From Amoebophrya sp. A120 (Eukaryota > Sar > Dinophyceae > Syndiniales > Amoebophryaceae), in the NCBI GenBank assembly GCA_905178155.1, contig CAJINV010000003.1, positions 10,051,979 through 10,115,978 on the forward strand: a stretch of 64,000 nt of DNA, written 5' to 3'. The notes below the pieces were generated by a model. That model saw only the letters and a program-made list of their open reading frames with translations, had not been told where the DNA came from and did not search any database. The translations under genes were made by a program, and so were the position numbers. Below, piece after piece: positions 11,317 to 21,296 of this stretch. Position 1 is the first letter of the stretch. Every line of letters starts with the position of its first letter.

Positions 11317-12896
11317 CTCTACCGTGGCGTAGTTAGCCAACGAATTTGAAAAATGAGTTTAGAGCTGTAACGCGTAAGCACCTTGAAGCATGCAGATGGC
11401 AACTTTTTTCCACTTCTAGCTGACAGATGCAAAATCAAAAAGAAAAAAGCGCCGGAGCACCCGGATCGCCGGAACCGAGATCGCCGACCGGCAAATGTAG
11501 ACTCCCCGGGGCTCGGAGACTCTGGTTCGACCGGCCCGACCTTGCAGCTGCACGTCGCCGCTTCGACCGGCTCGACTTGGAGCTGCAAGGCGATCCGGCA
11601 GATGCGGGGTCGCGGCGGCCCGGCGACTCTGCTTCGACCAGTCCGGCTCTGCAGCTGCAAGTCGGACCGGCAGGAGACGCGCGACCGCAAAGCTCGAAGC
11701 TGATTCTGAAGACTCAAACTCGGAGCCAAGCTCGGAGCTGAATCTGAAACTCAGACTGGAAGGCACTTCTGAGCTTCACACTCGAAGACGAGTCTGAGAC
11801 GCAAACGCAAGCCCGAAAGTGGTAAGAGGCAACGCCAATCACCACCTAAATCCGTCCTTCTGGCAACGCCAGACACCACCTAACTCCGTAGCCATTTTGG
11901 CTCAAGGCCTTGCGCCTTGTTGCCGCGTTTCCATAGAAAAAGGGGGCCGCGCTGCCCCACGTGCCCCCGGAGTGAGAGCGAGATACGGTCGCGGGCAGGC
12001 GGCCACTAGAGTCAGAAACAAAATAGAAGACGCGTCGCCACTCATTCTTTCGCCGCCCTGGGCCCCTCTGCATTACGGCCCAGGGGCTCTACACATCCGG
12101 CGCTGCCGGATGCTTCCCTTCGTGTAGCATTGGCGTGCGCAGAAGATCCCTGACGTTTTCGTCTTCTTTTCGGATGGGGCCCCCGGGTTACACGCAAAAG
12201 TCGGGCGACACCTCGCCGCGTTCTCCTTTTTCGAAGTCGCCGACAGCCGCCGGGTCGTCGTTGAGGCATGCTCTTTCTGGTCAGGGGCACAGTAAAGATC
12301 GAGTCGTGCTTTCTAGTCAAGGCGTGGATCATATTGCTGACCAAGCGCGTGGAGGCGGCTTCGCGGGCGGGATGGTCAGGGACTGCGTTTTTTCTTTTGC
12401 TTTTATTTAGTGCGTCCACATCTACATCAACATCCGAAGCAGCTTTATCTATGAGTGTGCGTCGGTGGGCTGCTAGCGGAAATAAGCAAAGTTCTAGCTG
12501 TCCACCTGCTCGACACTGGAGTCCTAGGCTTTTACACCTCGCGGGGCTATTTGTCGGGTGGGTTTTTGCATCGCGACCAATGTCGAAGCTTGGGCTCCGG
12601 GGAGGTATGGTTTTAGAGCAGTCCCGACATTTCTCATTTCGTGCTGCCTCACGTGCGGCGCTTCTTTCCAAAATCACACTAAAAATAGATGGAGGAAGGG
12701 CGGCGCGCGGCTTTCGCCATGTGCTGCCCTTCCTCGCGCCAACCCGGGACAAGGATTCCCGCAGGGGCTGCTGATGTTCAGCCACGTAAACCTGCAACGG
12801 ACGAGGTGGAGCCTGCTGCGCCAGCAGGCTCAGCGGTACGACGTAGACAAGCGCCTCAGCATGTCTGAACCACCTAGAAGACCAACCTAGTTTGTC
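11317..12896. other. Repeat-rich intergenic region
   Basis: It holds a ~27-bp degenerate minisatellite with CGACCGG and CTTGCAGCTGC motifs (about 11480-11690), a CTCAAACTCGGAGC-type repeat (11690-11800), the tail of a repeat also present at 13.5 and 15.1 kb (about 11820-11885) and a spliced-leader copy. Between 12042 and 12797 both strands are open (251 codons on -, 169 on +). Neither has family motifs, so no gene is called. Confidence 0.5.
11885..11906 (+). other. Full-length dinoflagellate spliced-leader sequence (relic)
   Basis: The 22 bases are T, then CCGTAGCCATTTTGGCTC, then AAG. This is identical to the conserved dinoflagellate spliced leader that is trans-spliced to nuclear mRNAs (established knowledge). 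The next bases are GCCTTG, not GT, so it lacks the donor of a functional SL RNA gene. The likeliest explanation is a relic left when a trans-spliced mRNA was reverse-transcribed and inserted. The sequence just before it, ACCACCTAAC, recurs without the leader at about 15160 and 11850. Confidence 0.85.
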
Positions 12897-13557
12897 GCCT
12901 GTTCAAAGGCAACCCACGACCATCCTAACTAACACGCGCGGAGGCTAGGCGCGGCCGGGTGTGTAGGTATGCCTTTGCCGGCTTAGTAAACGCCCAAGAC
13001 CTCCCACGTCGCCCCCTGTAGGTATGCTCCTTTGTATGCGACCATGGAAGACCACGGCATACAGTGGAGACGCTTGGCACTAGAATAGATATGCATGACC
13101 CGACGACAGCAGGCGCTGCAGATGCGCAGGGGTAGTAAATCGGGGCACTTTACTGAAAAAAAGTTAAAGGTCGGCAGAAGCGAGGGCAAAAAAAGGCTAC
13201 CAACTAAAAAAACCACAGACGCCGAGGAGAAGCGAGTAGATAGCCCCCTGCCCTCGGTGTAGATTTAGTCTTCGTAGAGCAGCACTGCTGCGCGGGAGAG
13301 TCTGCGCGTCCTAAAAAATGCAAGTGTAATCAGCATGGGTCTAGGGTTTGTACGTATGTAGTGGCGTAGGTAGAAACTAGTTTACAGATCGTGATCTTGT
13401 AGAAACTCGTTTATAGGTCGGGGCTTAGGGTAGAGGCGTGCTCTCACGTCAGAGAGGCGACCACGCTGCTCCTTCCTAGTCGTGTGCCAGGCTGCGAACA
13501 GATATAAACCGCTCCTGTCTATCGAGGGACTGAGTAAGAGGCAACGCCAGTTGCCAC
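12897..13557. repeat. Tandem ~0.7-kb repeat, copy A
   Basis: Matches 13577-15170 in order, after removal of an insertion there. Shared blocks include GCCTGTTCAnAGGCA, GGCTAGGC followed by GGGTGTGTAGGTA, GCCCAAGA.CTCCCA, CCACAGACGCCG, GTAGTGGCGT, CACGTCAGAGAGGCGACC and GAGGCAACGCCAG. No ORF is shared between the copies, so this is a non-coding repeat. Confidence 0.75.
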
Positions 13558-13576
13558 CTATCTAAGGCGAAAGCTC

Positions 13577-15170
13577 TGGCTTGTAGCCTGTTCACAGGCA
13601 CCCACGAACATCATAACTAACACACGCAGAGGCTAGGCTCGACCGGGTGTGTAGGTAGGCCGTAGCAGGCTTAGAAAACGCCCAAGATCTCCCATATCGC
13701 CCCCTGTAGATAGGAGCTGTTTTGTGTGCGGCGATGAAAGTCCACAGCATAACCGGGAGACCCGTGGCACTAGAATAGCTATGTACCTCCTGTGAAGGCC
13801 GTCGCCTGAGGAGATCTCCCGGTCGTAACGTGGGGAGAAGCAGGCCGCATGCTTATCAGGGCAAGCGGTTAGTAGATCTGGTAGGTTGAAAGAGTGGCCC
13901 CAGTGAATGAGGGCCGACGCCTCTCATGATGTCACCTAGTAGAAGACCATATATACGCGCAGGCCTTGTTGTTCTGCGGAGAGCAGCAAGCAGCTCCCTG
14001 GCCCATGCGCTTGCGCTACTTCGCAGGCTCGCAACAAAAAGGCACACCGCCGCTGTGCTGATTGTGTCCTGCCACTCGGGTGCCGCGGCTGCACCTCGCG
14101 CGACCGCGGGACACGACCGGGCAGCAAGCCGAGTGGCACCGCCGACGAGCGCAGCTGCGCTACCGTTAGGGGAGCGCAGCCACCCAGATGGCTGGCCACC
14201 CCACCCTCCCGGATGCCGCCCCTTATCCGAGCTCGGCCAAGCCCATACCGAGAATTATAGCGCCGACCGTTGATAGTGCGCGGCCACCCGGTTGGTCGGT
14301 ACTATGAAGAGCGCGCCACGACAGGCGAGCCCTGTGGCACCACTGAAACGGCCACACAGCAACACACTGGCGGCGCACAACCGCCCACGAGTTGAGCGCC
14401 CCCAGACATGCAAATGCTTGCGGTGGCTACGCAGTGCAATTCCAAATCGGACGAAAATCAACGGCAGTCGTGGGGAGGTGTTGGTGTTCGCGAGGCACTA
14501 CGTCCGACGCGCCTCCGAGCCGTGAGGGCACTCCTAGGGATAGGAGAGAGGGACCGAAAGAGCACCTACTCCGGGTGCGAGAGATCCTGCCGTGACAGAT
14601 CCTACCATGCACTGAGATCCAATTGGCCCCTTGTGCGTGCGATGTTTGTGCACAGTGGTCGGCATCACCTGTGGCTTCGATAATAATAATAGAATAGCTA
14701 TGTACGACCCGGCGGCTGCAGACGTTGAGAAGCAGGGATAGGAGTCCAGTTATTCTCTGCGTTTCCGAAACAGATTGAAAGAACCAAGGACCAAAAAAGT
14801 AGAAGCTCAAAAACCACAGACGCCGCGGTAAGAAAAAAAAATAGTAGCAGGTCCTGGTGCTCGCCACCAGTATAAACTTCAAGATGGACAACATTGCAGC
14901 GCGGGACGCAGGCATGCTCTACATATTTTTGTACTACGCATGGGTTTGGGGTGTTTACATACATAGTGGCGTCGGTCGTAGAATCTTTCTATACAGATCA
15001 TCCTTGTAGCGACTGGTATATAACACAGGGTTAAGGGTAGAGACGTGTTTCCACGTCAGAGAGGCGACCGCGCTGTTCTCTTCTAGTCGTGTGCCAGGCT
15101 GTGAACAGATGTAAGCCCGCTACTGTCTATCGAGGAACTGAATAAGAGGCAACGCCAGTCACCACCTAAT
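13577..15170. repeat. Tandem ~0.7-kb repeat, copy B, interrupted by an insertion
   Basis: Second copy of the unit at 12897-13557, in the same orientation. It is split by an insertion at 13787-14689. The end block (GAGGCAACGCCAG then CACCACCTAATTCCG) recurs at about 11830-11880, next to the spliced-leader relic, suggesting at least one more truncated copy. Confidence 0.75.
13787..14689 (+). mobile_element. 0.9-kb retroposon-like insertion with 16-bp target duplication
   Basis: TAGAATAGCTATGTAC occurs at 13771-13786 and again at 14690-14705. The sister repeat (12897-13557) has the corresponding site once, at about 13081, without the intervening DNA. The insert ends in TAATAATAA-type sequence just before the second duplicate, as in elements made by target-primed reverse transcription with a short A/T-rich tail. 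No reverse transcriptase is encoded. A 115-codon ORF (13926-14273) has no motif. Class (SINE-like or truncated non-LTR) is inference. Confidence 0.65.
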
Positions 15171-15184
15171 TCCGTCCGTCCGTT

Positions 15185-15315
15185 CTGGCACTCAGACTCA
15201 AACTCGAAGTTGGTCCTGAAACTCAAACTCAAGCAGCTCGGAGCTGATTCTGAAACTGGGAACCAGAGCCGGAGTTGGTTCTAAAAGTCAAACGCAAAGT
15301 GCCGGACTCTGGAAC
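15185..15315. repeat. CTCAAACTC-type degenerate minisatellite
   Basis: Short units around GAAACTCAAACTC and CGGAGCTGATTCTG. Related arrays lie at 11690-11800 and 38030-38290. Confidence 0.7.
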
Positions 15316-15344
15316 TCTAACTGGCATCTCGGCGCTTTATATCC

Positions 15345-15632
15345 ATGGGAGGTAAAATTAAAAAGACTAACATCTATCGTCCAAGAATGAGACTGTGGTC
15401 TGCTCGTGGTGCTTATCAAAAACCTCGACAGGAGCGTGCTCGTGCAACCAAGATCAACCTTGACTCATTTTGGGCGTACATCATCGAAAGCAGAAAGGAA
15501 CTGATTTGTCGCAAGAAAGAAATCACTCTCAACATCACAAAATCAAAATACACAGGCCCGATGATAGTGCAGCCTTTTCTGGTTGCGGGAAAACCAATTC
15601 CCACGTCTTTTTTTCCCAAGGATTATCGTTAG
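15345..15632 (+). CDS. Small basic hypothetical protein, AT-richer than its surroundings
   Basis: A 95-codon ORF from ATG at 15345 to TAG. The product is rich in Lys and Arg (starts MGGKIKKTNIYRPRMRLW) with no family I recognise. Codon use favours A/T-ending codons (AAA, ATT, GGT), unlike the GC3-rich exons elsewhere in the window, which suggests different origin or transfer. After the stop, another frame stays similar in character to about 15740 (KRGRALVHEKVG), so the ORF may be part of a longer, frame-broken coding region. A 67-codon ORF on the other strand overlaps but looks less protein-like. Confidence 0.4.
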   Translation: MGGKIKKTNIYRPRMRLWSARGAYQKPRQERARATKINLDSFWAYIIESRKELICRKKEITLNITKSKYTGPMIVQPFLVAGKPIPTSFFPKDYR

Positions 15633-16185
15633 TCGCCTCTACTAGACAAAGCAAGCGTGGTCGAGCTTTAGTTCATGAAAAAGTCGGCTGCACTCTTAAA
15701 GTTCCGACACGCCACACCCCCGATCACGATCATCGAGATTCCAATGCAGTCCTTTAGTGAAGTTGAGGCGAGATCGAAGAACTTTCAGTCGGCTTATGAC
15801 AGGAATGCTTCGTCATGCTGTTGCTGGTAGCGTGAGATAATTGGTAGCTATCACGCACGGCGCATCATGTTGCGCCGCCGAATCTGTCCTGAGTTGATTT
15901 TCTACTTCTATTCTATATGCTGTATGCGCTAGCCAGGGGGAAGGAATTCCTATCCCACTGCGAATGCGAGAGCACCGGGGGGGGAGGTAGCAGAACTGGA
16001 AGGGGAGGGTCAGCGATTCTGGGCAAATTTGGGTCGTTTGGGTACAAAGGAGCGCTTTTTTGGAAGCCTTGTGGTCGGGTGCGTGCCTTTTGTTGGAGAT
16101 CGCGAACGCCACGCATTTGTGTGCGGCCTTGCCTGCCAAAGTGGGACGATAATGGTTCCAGATCTTAATCCGTGCCATATTTCGT

Positions 16186-17110
16186 GCGAAAAAGGCTGCG
16201 AAGCAGCAAGCTGCAGCGCGTGTCTACATGCACCGCGGGAGGCCAGGCTTTCGGCGGAGGGGCGTCCGTGGCGGCTCCTACTTCTCGATGTGCGAAATGG
16301 CGCCGCCGCTTTGTTTCCCGCCTTTTTGCTCTCCTTTTTGCGGCTATCTCTATCAGTGCAATGGTGAGCCTGTGTTGCCGGGCATACCGAAAACGCCGGC
16401 AAACGCCCACCGTCCGCAGTGAGACCTGCCGCCCCCGGCCGGGGCTGCGGCAAAGCTAGCAAGGCGCGCGCGGCTGTCGCTTCTCAATGAAGCCGTAGCC
16501 GGATCCTCGCGATACTTCGCGCGAAACAGGCTGCGAAGAAGCAAGCTGCGGCGCGTATCTAGATGCACCATGGCAGGCCAGGCCTGCGGTGGGGGGGGGG
16601 CGACCGCGGCGGCTCCTTCTCTATTTGCGAAAGAGACCGCGCGAAATAGCGCCGCCGCCGTTTCCCCGCCTCTTAATGTGCCTCCCTTCACTTGCGCGGG
16701 GGCACTATCTTCATCTATCAGTGTAATTTTGAGCCTGTGCGGCCGAGTATACGCACCGAAAACGCCGGAAAACGCCCGCCGCCCGCAGGCAGACCCACCG
16801 TCCCTGGTCGGGGTTAACGGGCAATCGAGGTGAGCGCGGCGGCCCCTTCGCTTTGTGTGAAATGGGGCCGCAGCCGGGCCCGCGCCTGCCATTTTGCGCA
16901 CGAAAAAGGCCGCGAAGCAGCAAGCTGCGGCGCGTATCTAGATGCACCGCGGCACGCCAGGTCAGCAGCGGGGGGGGGGGGGGGGGCGCCCGTGGCGGTG
17001 TCTTCTCTTTGGGCGAAGTGGCGCCGTCCTCGCCTTGTCGGGGTTCTATCGCTATGTATCAGTATACATAGTTCCGAGACTGGGCGGCCTGGCATACTGA
17101 AAGCATCGGC
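16186..17110. repeat. Three tandem units of ~335-380 bp
   Basis: Units start at about 16186, 16521 and 16900 with GCGAAAnAGGCnGCGAAG followed by CAGCAAGCTGC and an ATGCACC block. Each also contains a (G)n run, a CTTCTC block and ACCGAAAACGCCGG. The lengths differ through G-run and indel variation. A partial, decayed unit is visible at about 19440-19590. Overlapping ORFs in several frames are by-products. Confidence 0.8.
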
Positions 17111-17251
17111 AAGTTTTGGAAGTTTTTTTTAGAGACCCTGACGCTCTGAGACCTAAGCCAACGAATCACGACGGCAGCGCGGTTGTCTTGTGTTTAGAAT
17201 GAGGGGAGAAAAATACGCATAGCGTCGTGATTTCGCTTTGTGGATTTTTTT

Positions 17252-17985
17252 GGGGGATCCGCCCGCTTCCCGGGGATCCGCCCGTTGCCCGGGGATCCGC
17301 CCGCTCCCCGAGGATCCGCCCGCTTCCCGGGGATCCGCCTTCCCGCAGGGGATCCGCCCGCTCCCCGAGGATCCGCCCGTTCCCCGGGGATCCGCCTTCG
17401 CCCAGGGGATCCGCCCGTTGCCCGGGGATCCGCCCGTTCCCCGGGGATCCGCCTTCGCCCAGGGGATCCGCCCGTTGCCCGGGGATCCGCTCGCTCCCCG
17501 GGGATCCGCCTTCGCCCCGGGGGTCCGGCCGCTTCCCGGGGATCCGCCTTCGCCCAGGGGATCCGGCCGCTCCCCGGGGATCCGCCTTCGCCCAGGGGAT
17601 CCGCCTTCCCCCAGGGGATCCGCCCGTTCCCCGGGGATCCGCCCGCGCCCCGAGGATCGATCCGCCGGCTCCCCGGGGATCGGCCTTCGCCCAGGGGATC
17701 CGCCCGTTACTCGGGGATCCGCCCGCTCCCCGGGGATCCGCCCGTTCCCCGGGGATCCGCCCGTTACTCGGGGATCCGCCCGCTCCCCGGGGATCCGCCC
17801 GTTCCCCGGGGATCCGCCCGTTGCTCGGGGATCCGCCCGCGCCCCGAGGATCCGCCCGCTCCTCGGGGAGCCACCCGCTCCCCGGGGATCCGCCTTCCCG
17901 CAGGGGAGCCGCCCGCTCCTCGGGGATCCGCCCGCTCCCCAGGGATCCGCCTTCCCGCAGGGGAGCCGCCCGCTCCCCGAGCGGA
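17252..17985. repeat. GGATCC minisatellite, array 2
   Basis: About 37 units of GGGGATCCGCCC plus a variable part (CGTTCCCC, TTCGCCCA, TTCCCGCA), more homogeneous than array 1. Some larger periods are visible, for example a ~69-bp block repeated at 17695-17830. Long ORFs on both strands are artefacts of the repeat. Confidence 0.9.
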
Positions 17986-18409
17986 CTGCGCCGGCCTTGC
18001 GCTTCACTCCCTCCCCTACGGGCGCCCGGGCTGCCCGGGGCGGGTGCGCCCTTGCGCCAGAGGCTCCGGCCTTAGCTAGGGGTCCCTGCCCTTGCCGCGC
18101 TGGCGGTGAGCACGGGCACCGGCAAACCGGCGCACATTTCTTGCTTCGGCTTGGTTCTTACAAGTTGCCAACTTGTGTGGTTTGGTTGTCAAAGCGGCGT
18201 TTTGACAACCAGCAAGACAAAGGCGGCGGCCGCACAACCGCGTGGGGTCTTGATAAGCAAGAGAGGACAAACCGGACCGCGTAGACAAGACAGACACAGC
18301 GCGCCGAAGGCCGCGCGCCTGCACCTCAGTGCGTTCCAAAATGTGCGCCGGTTTGCCGCAATGCCCGTGGTGCCGCATCAGAGGGCTGTGGAGCCCTTCG
18401 GCGGCCCAT

Positions 18410-18920
18410 GTGGAAAGTTCTCTGGTCAAATCGGGACCATGCCACCGGGGAAATCCCTCTCGAGGCGGCCCAAATTGGGCCAGAGGACCCGCCAGAGGAT
18501 CTTCGGGTCCTCTGCCGGGTCCTCTGGTCAAACCGGGGTCGTGCCACCGGGGGAAGCCCTTCGGAGGCGGCCCAAATTGGGCCAGAGGACCCGCCAGAGG
18601 ATCTTCGGGTCCTCTGCCGGGTCCTCTGACGGGTCCTCTGGTCAAACCGGGGTCGTACCACCGGGGGAAGCCCTTCGGAGGCGGCCCAAATTGGGCCAGA
18701 GGACCCGCCAGAGGATCCTCGGGTCCTCTGCCGGGTCCTCTGGCGGGTCCTCTGGTCAAACCGGGGTCGTACCACCGGGGGAAGCCCTTCGGAGGCGGCC
18801 CAAATTGGGCCAGAGGACCCGCCAGAGGATCCTCGGGTCCTCTACCGGGTCCTCTGGGAAATCCTCCGGCCAAACCGGGATCGCACCACCGGCGGAAGGT
18901 CCTCCGAGGCGGCCCAAGTT
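18410..18920. repeat. ~104-115-bp satellite, array 2
   Basis: Five units with the core CAAACCGGGGTCGTACCACC at about 18427, 18531, 18640, 18757 and 18872, clearly homologous to the array at 6830-7745. This array is more uniform, suggesting more recent expansion. Bordered by GTGCGCCGGTTTGCCG on both sides. Confidence 0.9.
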
Positions 18921-19649
18921 AGGCCAGGCGAAAACGTGCGCCGGTTTGCCGGGGCCGCCAGGTTGCTCGCAGTCCGCAGCCGAGTGTGGCGATTTGGGCA
19001 CACGAGACGCCAACACAGACGCGGCGCGGTTGTGCACACAAACAGCAGCGGAGTCCATGCGCGCGCCGCGTTTTCGGTTGCATTGCAACACACTTTGGCA
19101 CGAGCTAAGCCGAAGGTTTCCCGGGAAACCTTAAACGACCCTGCCCGAGCGGAGTCCATTGATTTCTAGGTCTCACAGCGTCGCTTTCTCTTTTTTTAAA
19201 GTTTTGGAAAGGGTGCGCCCGTTCGCAAGTGCCGCACTTCTGATGGTGCAGCACCAGCAAACTGCCAATCCCGCACTGCTGATGGTGCGCGTGAGGCAAA
19301 GCCACCAGTGCGGCCGGACTTATGTTTTTAGTTGTTATGCTCCCAAATGGTGACTGCAGCGAGCACCAGGAGCCCAAGCAATCCGAAAGGGATAGAGCCC
19401 GGAATAAAAGTCACTTACGCACTCGGATGAGCCGCGAGCCGACTCGGCCCCCTCAAGCGCCAGCCGCCCGCGGGAAGACCTACCGCCCCCAGCCAAGGTT
19501 GCGGCGAATCAGTGCGAGCGCGGTGGTTCCTTCTCTATGTGTGAGGCGAGGCCGCAACCGGGAAGCCGGGCGGAAAAGCCGGGAGACAGAGCATCCCCCG
19601 AGCGGCCTCGGATACGTGTCCCGGGGCGGGTTTGAGGTATGGGCACCCC

Positions 19650-19785
19650 TCGGGAGGCTTCGGGTAGGGGTTCCGAGGGACTGGCTTCGGCTAAGGGTAC
19701 CGCGGGAGCGGTTTCGCGGAGGGCTATCGTGGGAGTGGTTTCGCGTAAGGGCATGCGAGGGTGGTTTCGCATATTAAGGCTACGC
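19650..19785. repeat. ~28-30-bp minisatellite
   Basis: Five degenerate units with the pattern GGGA-CTGG-TTTCG-GTAAGGG, ending where the sequence becomes AT-rich (about 19790). Confidence 0.7.
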
Positions 19786-19949
19786 GGGGCGTGGTGTCTG
19801 CTTTCACGATTTCAGTGCCTCCATTCGGGTTGTATTCAGCTCCTTTCCCGCGTCTATGCATGTAAATACTTATATTGATTAATTGGCGTGTCCCGCTCCC
19901 GAACCCGACCGATGTCTCCAGCAAACATGGATGAGACTAACAGAAGCTG

Positions 19950-21296
19950 ATGACGATCTACCTGGGTGGACATAAGCCATCCGCTTTGTCACGGATATCG
20001 TATGTAGTGAGGACACCGAACGGTTCTAACCGGGAAGTTTTTTTGCCAGCCAGACAGCAAAACGGCCCTCAGGTTTCAAGCGGCCGGAAATGTTTTTGGA
20101 CGTAAAGGATTTCCATTTATCAAGCGGCCGGGGCTTTGAAGTCAAACAAGCCCGAGCCAATTCGATCGATTCCCGCTTGATAAAACGATGCAGGGGAGCC
20201 GGCAAAAGGGGCGCCCTTCTGAGGCGCCCACCGCCTTGGTTTCTGGCGGTTTAGGGCGCCCAAAAGGGCGCCCGAAAAAAAGCGCGCCCAAAATCAGAAC
20301 AGCGAAACAGCATGGCACGGCCGCGATTGCGGAGCATTTTGCGCGGTCGCGAAAGCGGCAGCCTTTTCGCCGGTTTCAGAGCCTGGGGAGCTTTGCAAAA
20401 AGCGCAGGGGCGAAAAGTAAAAACGCAAAAAAGAAAAGGCGCGCGAGACGCGGGAAGCCAATGCGCACGCTATGGGCCCGATTTTCCTTCGCTTTTCGGG
20501 CGCCCCCTGCAACGCCCAGATCGGCCCCACAGCGTCGGGCTTGGCTTTCGGAAAGGAATTTTGGAAATGTGCCAAAATTTGTGATGTTTCTCAAGCGACC
20601 GCCATACCGTGCGGCATGACGTTACTCTGGCGAGCCCAGAAAAAGCAAAGTCGCGGCCAAGGCGGTGGTCGGCAAAAAAACGCCCACGACCTCACTACCC
20701 CCGCCCCGGCGGCTATATTTCGTACTAGTTTTCGTCTCGCACTTGTGAGAGCAGCACTCATCTTCGGCGACTTTTGCGAATGTGCAAGCAGTTGTTACCA
20801 GTGCGCCACGATGACGAAGCGTGCTGTTGCAGAGCCGGAAGCGCAGATCAGTGGCCGCATTCAAACGTTACAGATGATTGGCGCTATGCGACAGGGTCTT
20901 CACCGCGTCGAGAGGGTCTTGCAGATTCGCACGGATCATCTGGGTATCGGCTTCATCACCACAGCTGTGGTGATGATGACAATCCGTCATCCAAACGTGG
21001 TTCTGTTGCTCTTCGGCGTTTTTCTTGTCTTCGTCCGAATTCTCTGCAACGTGCACGAGCGCGGGCTAATTGGACTATTTTACACCGCTGAGGAGAGCGC
21101 GGCGTTGGCTGCTGGCGAGTTTGCGCGCCAGTCGATTTACGATTTTTTGGTGATCGGCTCGCTAGAGCGTCTCCGTATTTTCAAGCAGCTCGTGCGTGTC
21201 GGGCTTCTCATTGTCAATCAGAATCTTACCCGGGAGGAGATAAACTACATCGTCCAGGTATCTACTGTGGAAACTGGCCACTACTTATATGCATAA
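19950..21296 (+). CDS. Hypothetical integral membrane protein (two exons, intron is an introner-like element)
   Basis: Exon 1 is 19950-19999, starting at an ATG with an in-frame TAA just upstream. Exon 2 is 20729-21296, ending in TAA. The intron 20000-20728 has GTATGT and TACTAG ends. Joining leaves phase 2 plus one base, and the frame continues, giving 205 residues. A stretch of about 45 hydrophobic residues (centred on 20950-21060, including VVLLLFGVFLVFV) suggests one or two membrane helices; the rest is basic and alpha-helical in character. I do not recognise the family. The alternative start ATGACGAAG at 20810 would avoid the intron and give a 161-residue protein. Codon use supports coding at least from there on. 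Confidence 0.6.
20003..20720 (+). mobile_element. Introner-like element, copy A
   Basis: Begins TGTAGTGAGGACACCG and ends GGCTATATTT, flanked by CGTA on both sides (19999-20002 and 20721-20724). The inverted repeat GTAGTGAGG / CCTCACTAC is terminal on the left and 22 bp inside the right end. Inner landmarks shared with copies B and D are CACGGCCGCGATT, TCGCGAAAGCGGC and a core around GCTATGGGCCCGATT that can fold with GATCGGCCCCA. No ORF of its own is convincing. Confidence 0.8.

Larger units (their letters stand above)
17140..19130 (+). repeat. Composite minisatellite element, copy 2
   Basis: Same module order as copy 1 at 4243-7980, but half the length because both arrays are shorter and the spacer is smaller. 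Start block GCTCTGAGACCTAA then CACGACGGCAGC at about 17143-17178. GGCAAACCGGCGCACATTT lies at about 18121-18139, the TTGTC block at 18186-18215, its inverted GTGCGCCGGTTTGCC form at about 18341 and again at about 18936. Confidence 0.7.

Noticed and set aside
11885-11990. Functional SL RNA gene
   Set aside because: The leader is followed by GCC, not a GT donor, and no short transcript-like structure or T-run follows.
12042-12797. 251-codon - strand ORF
   Set aside because: No motif, composition explained by GC-rich DNA, and the + strand is open over the same stretch; not enough to call a gene.
17153-18284. ORFs of 279-348 codons on both strands
   Set aside because: Same minisatellite artefact as array 1.
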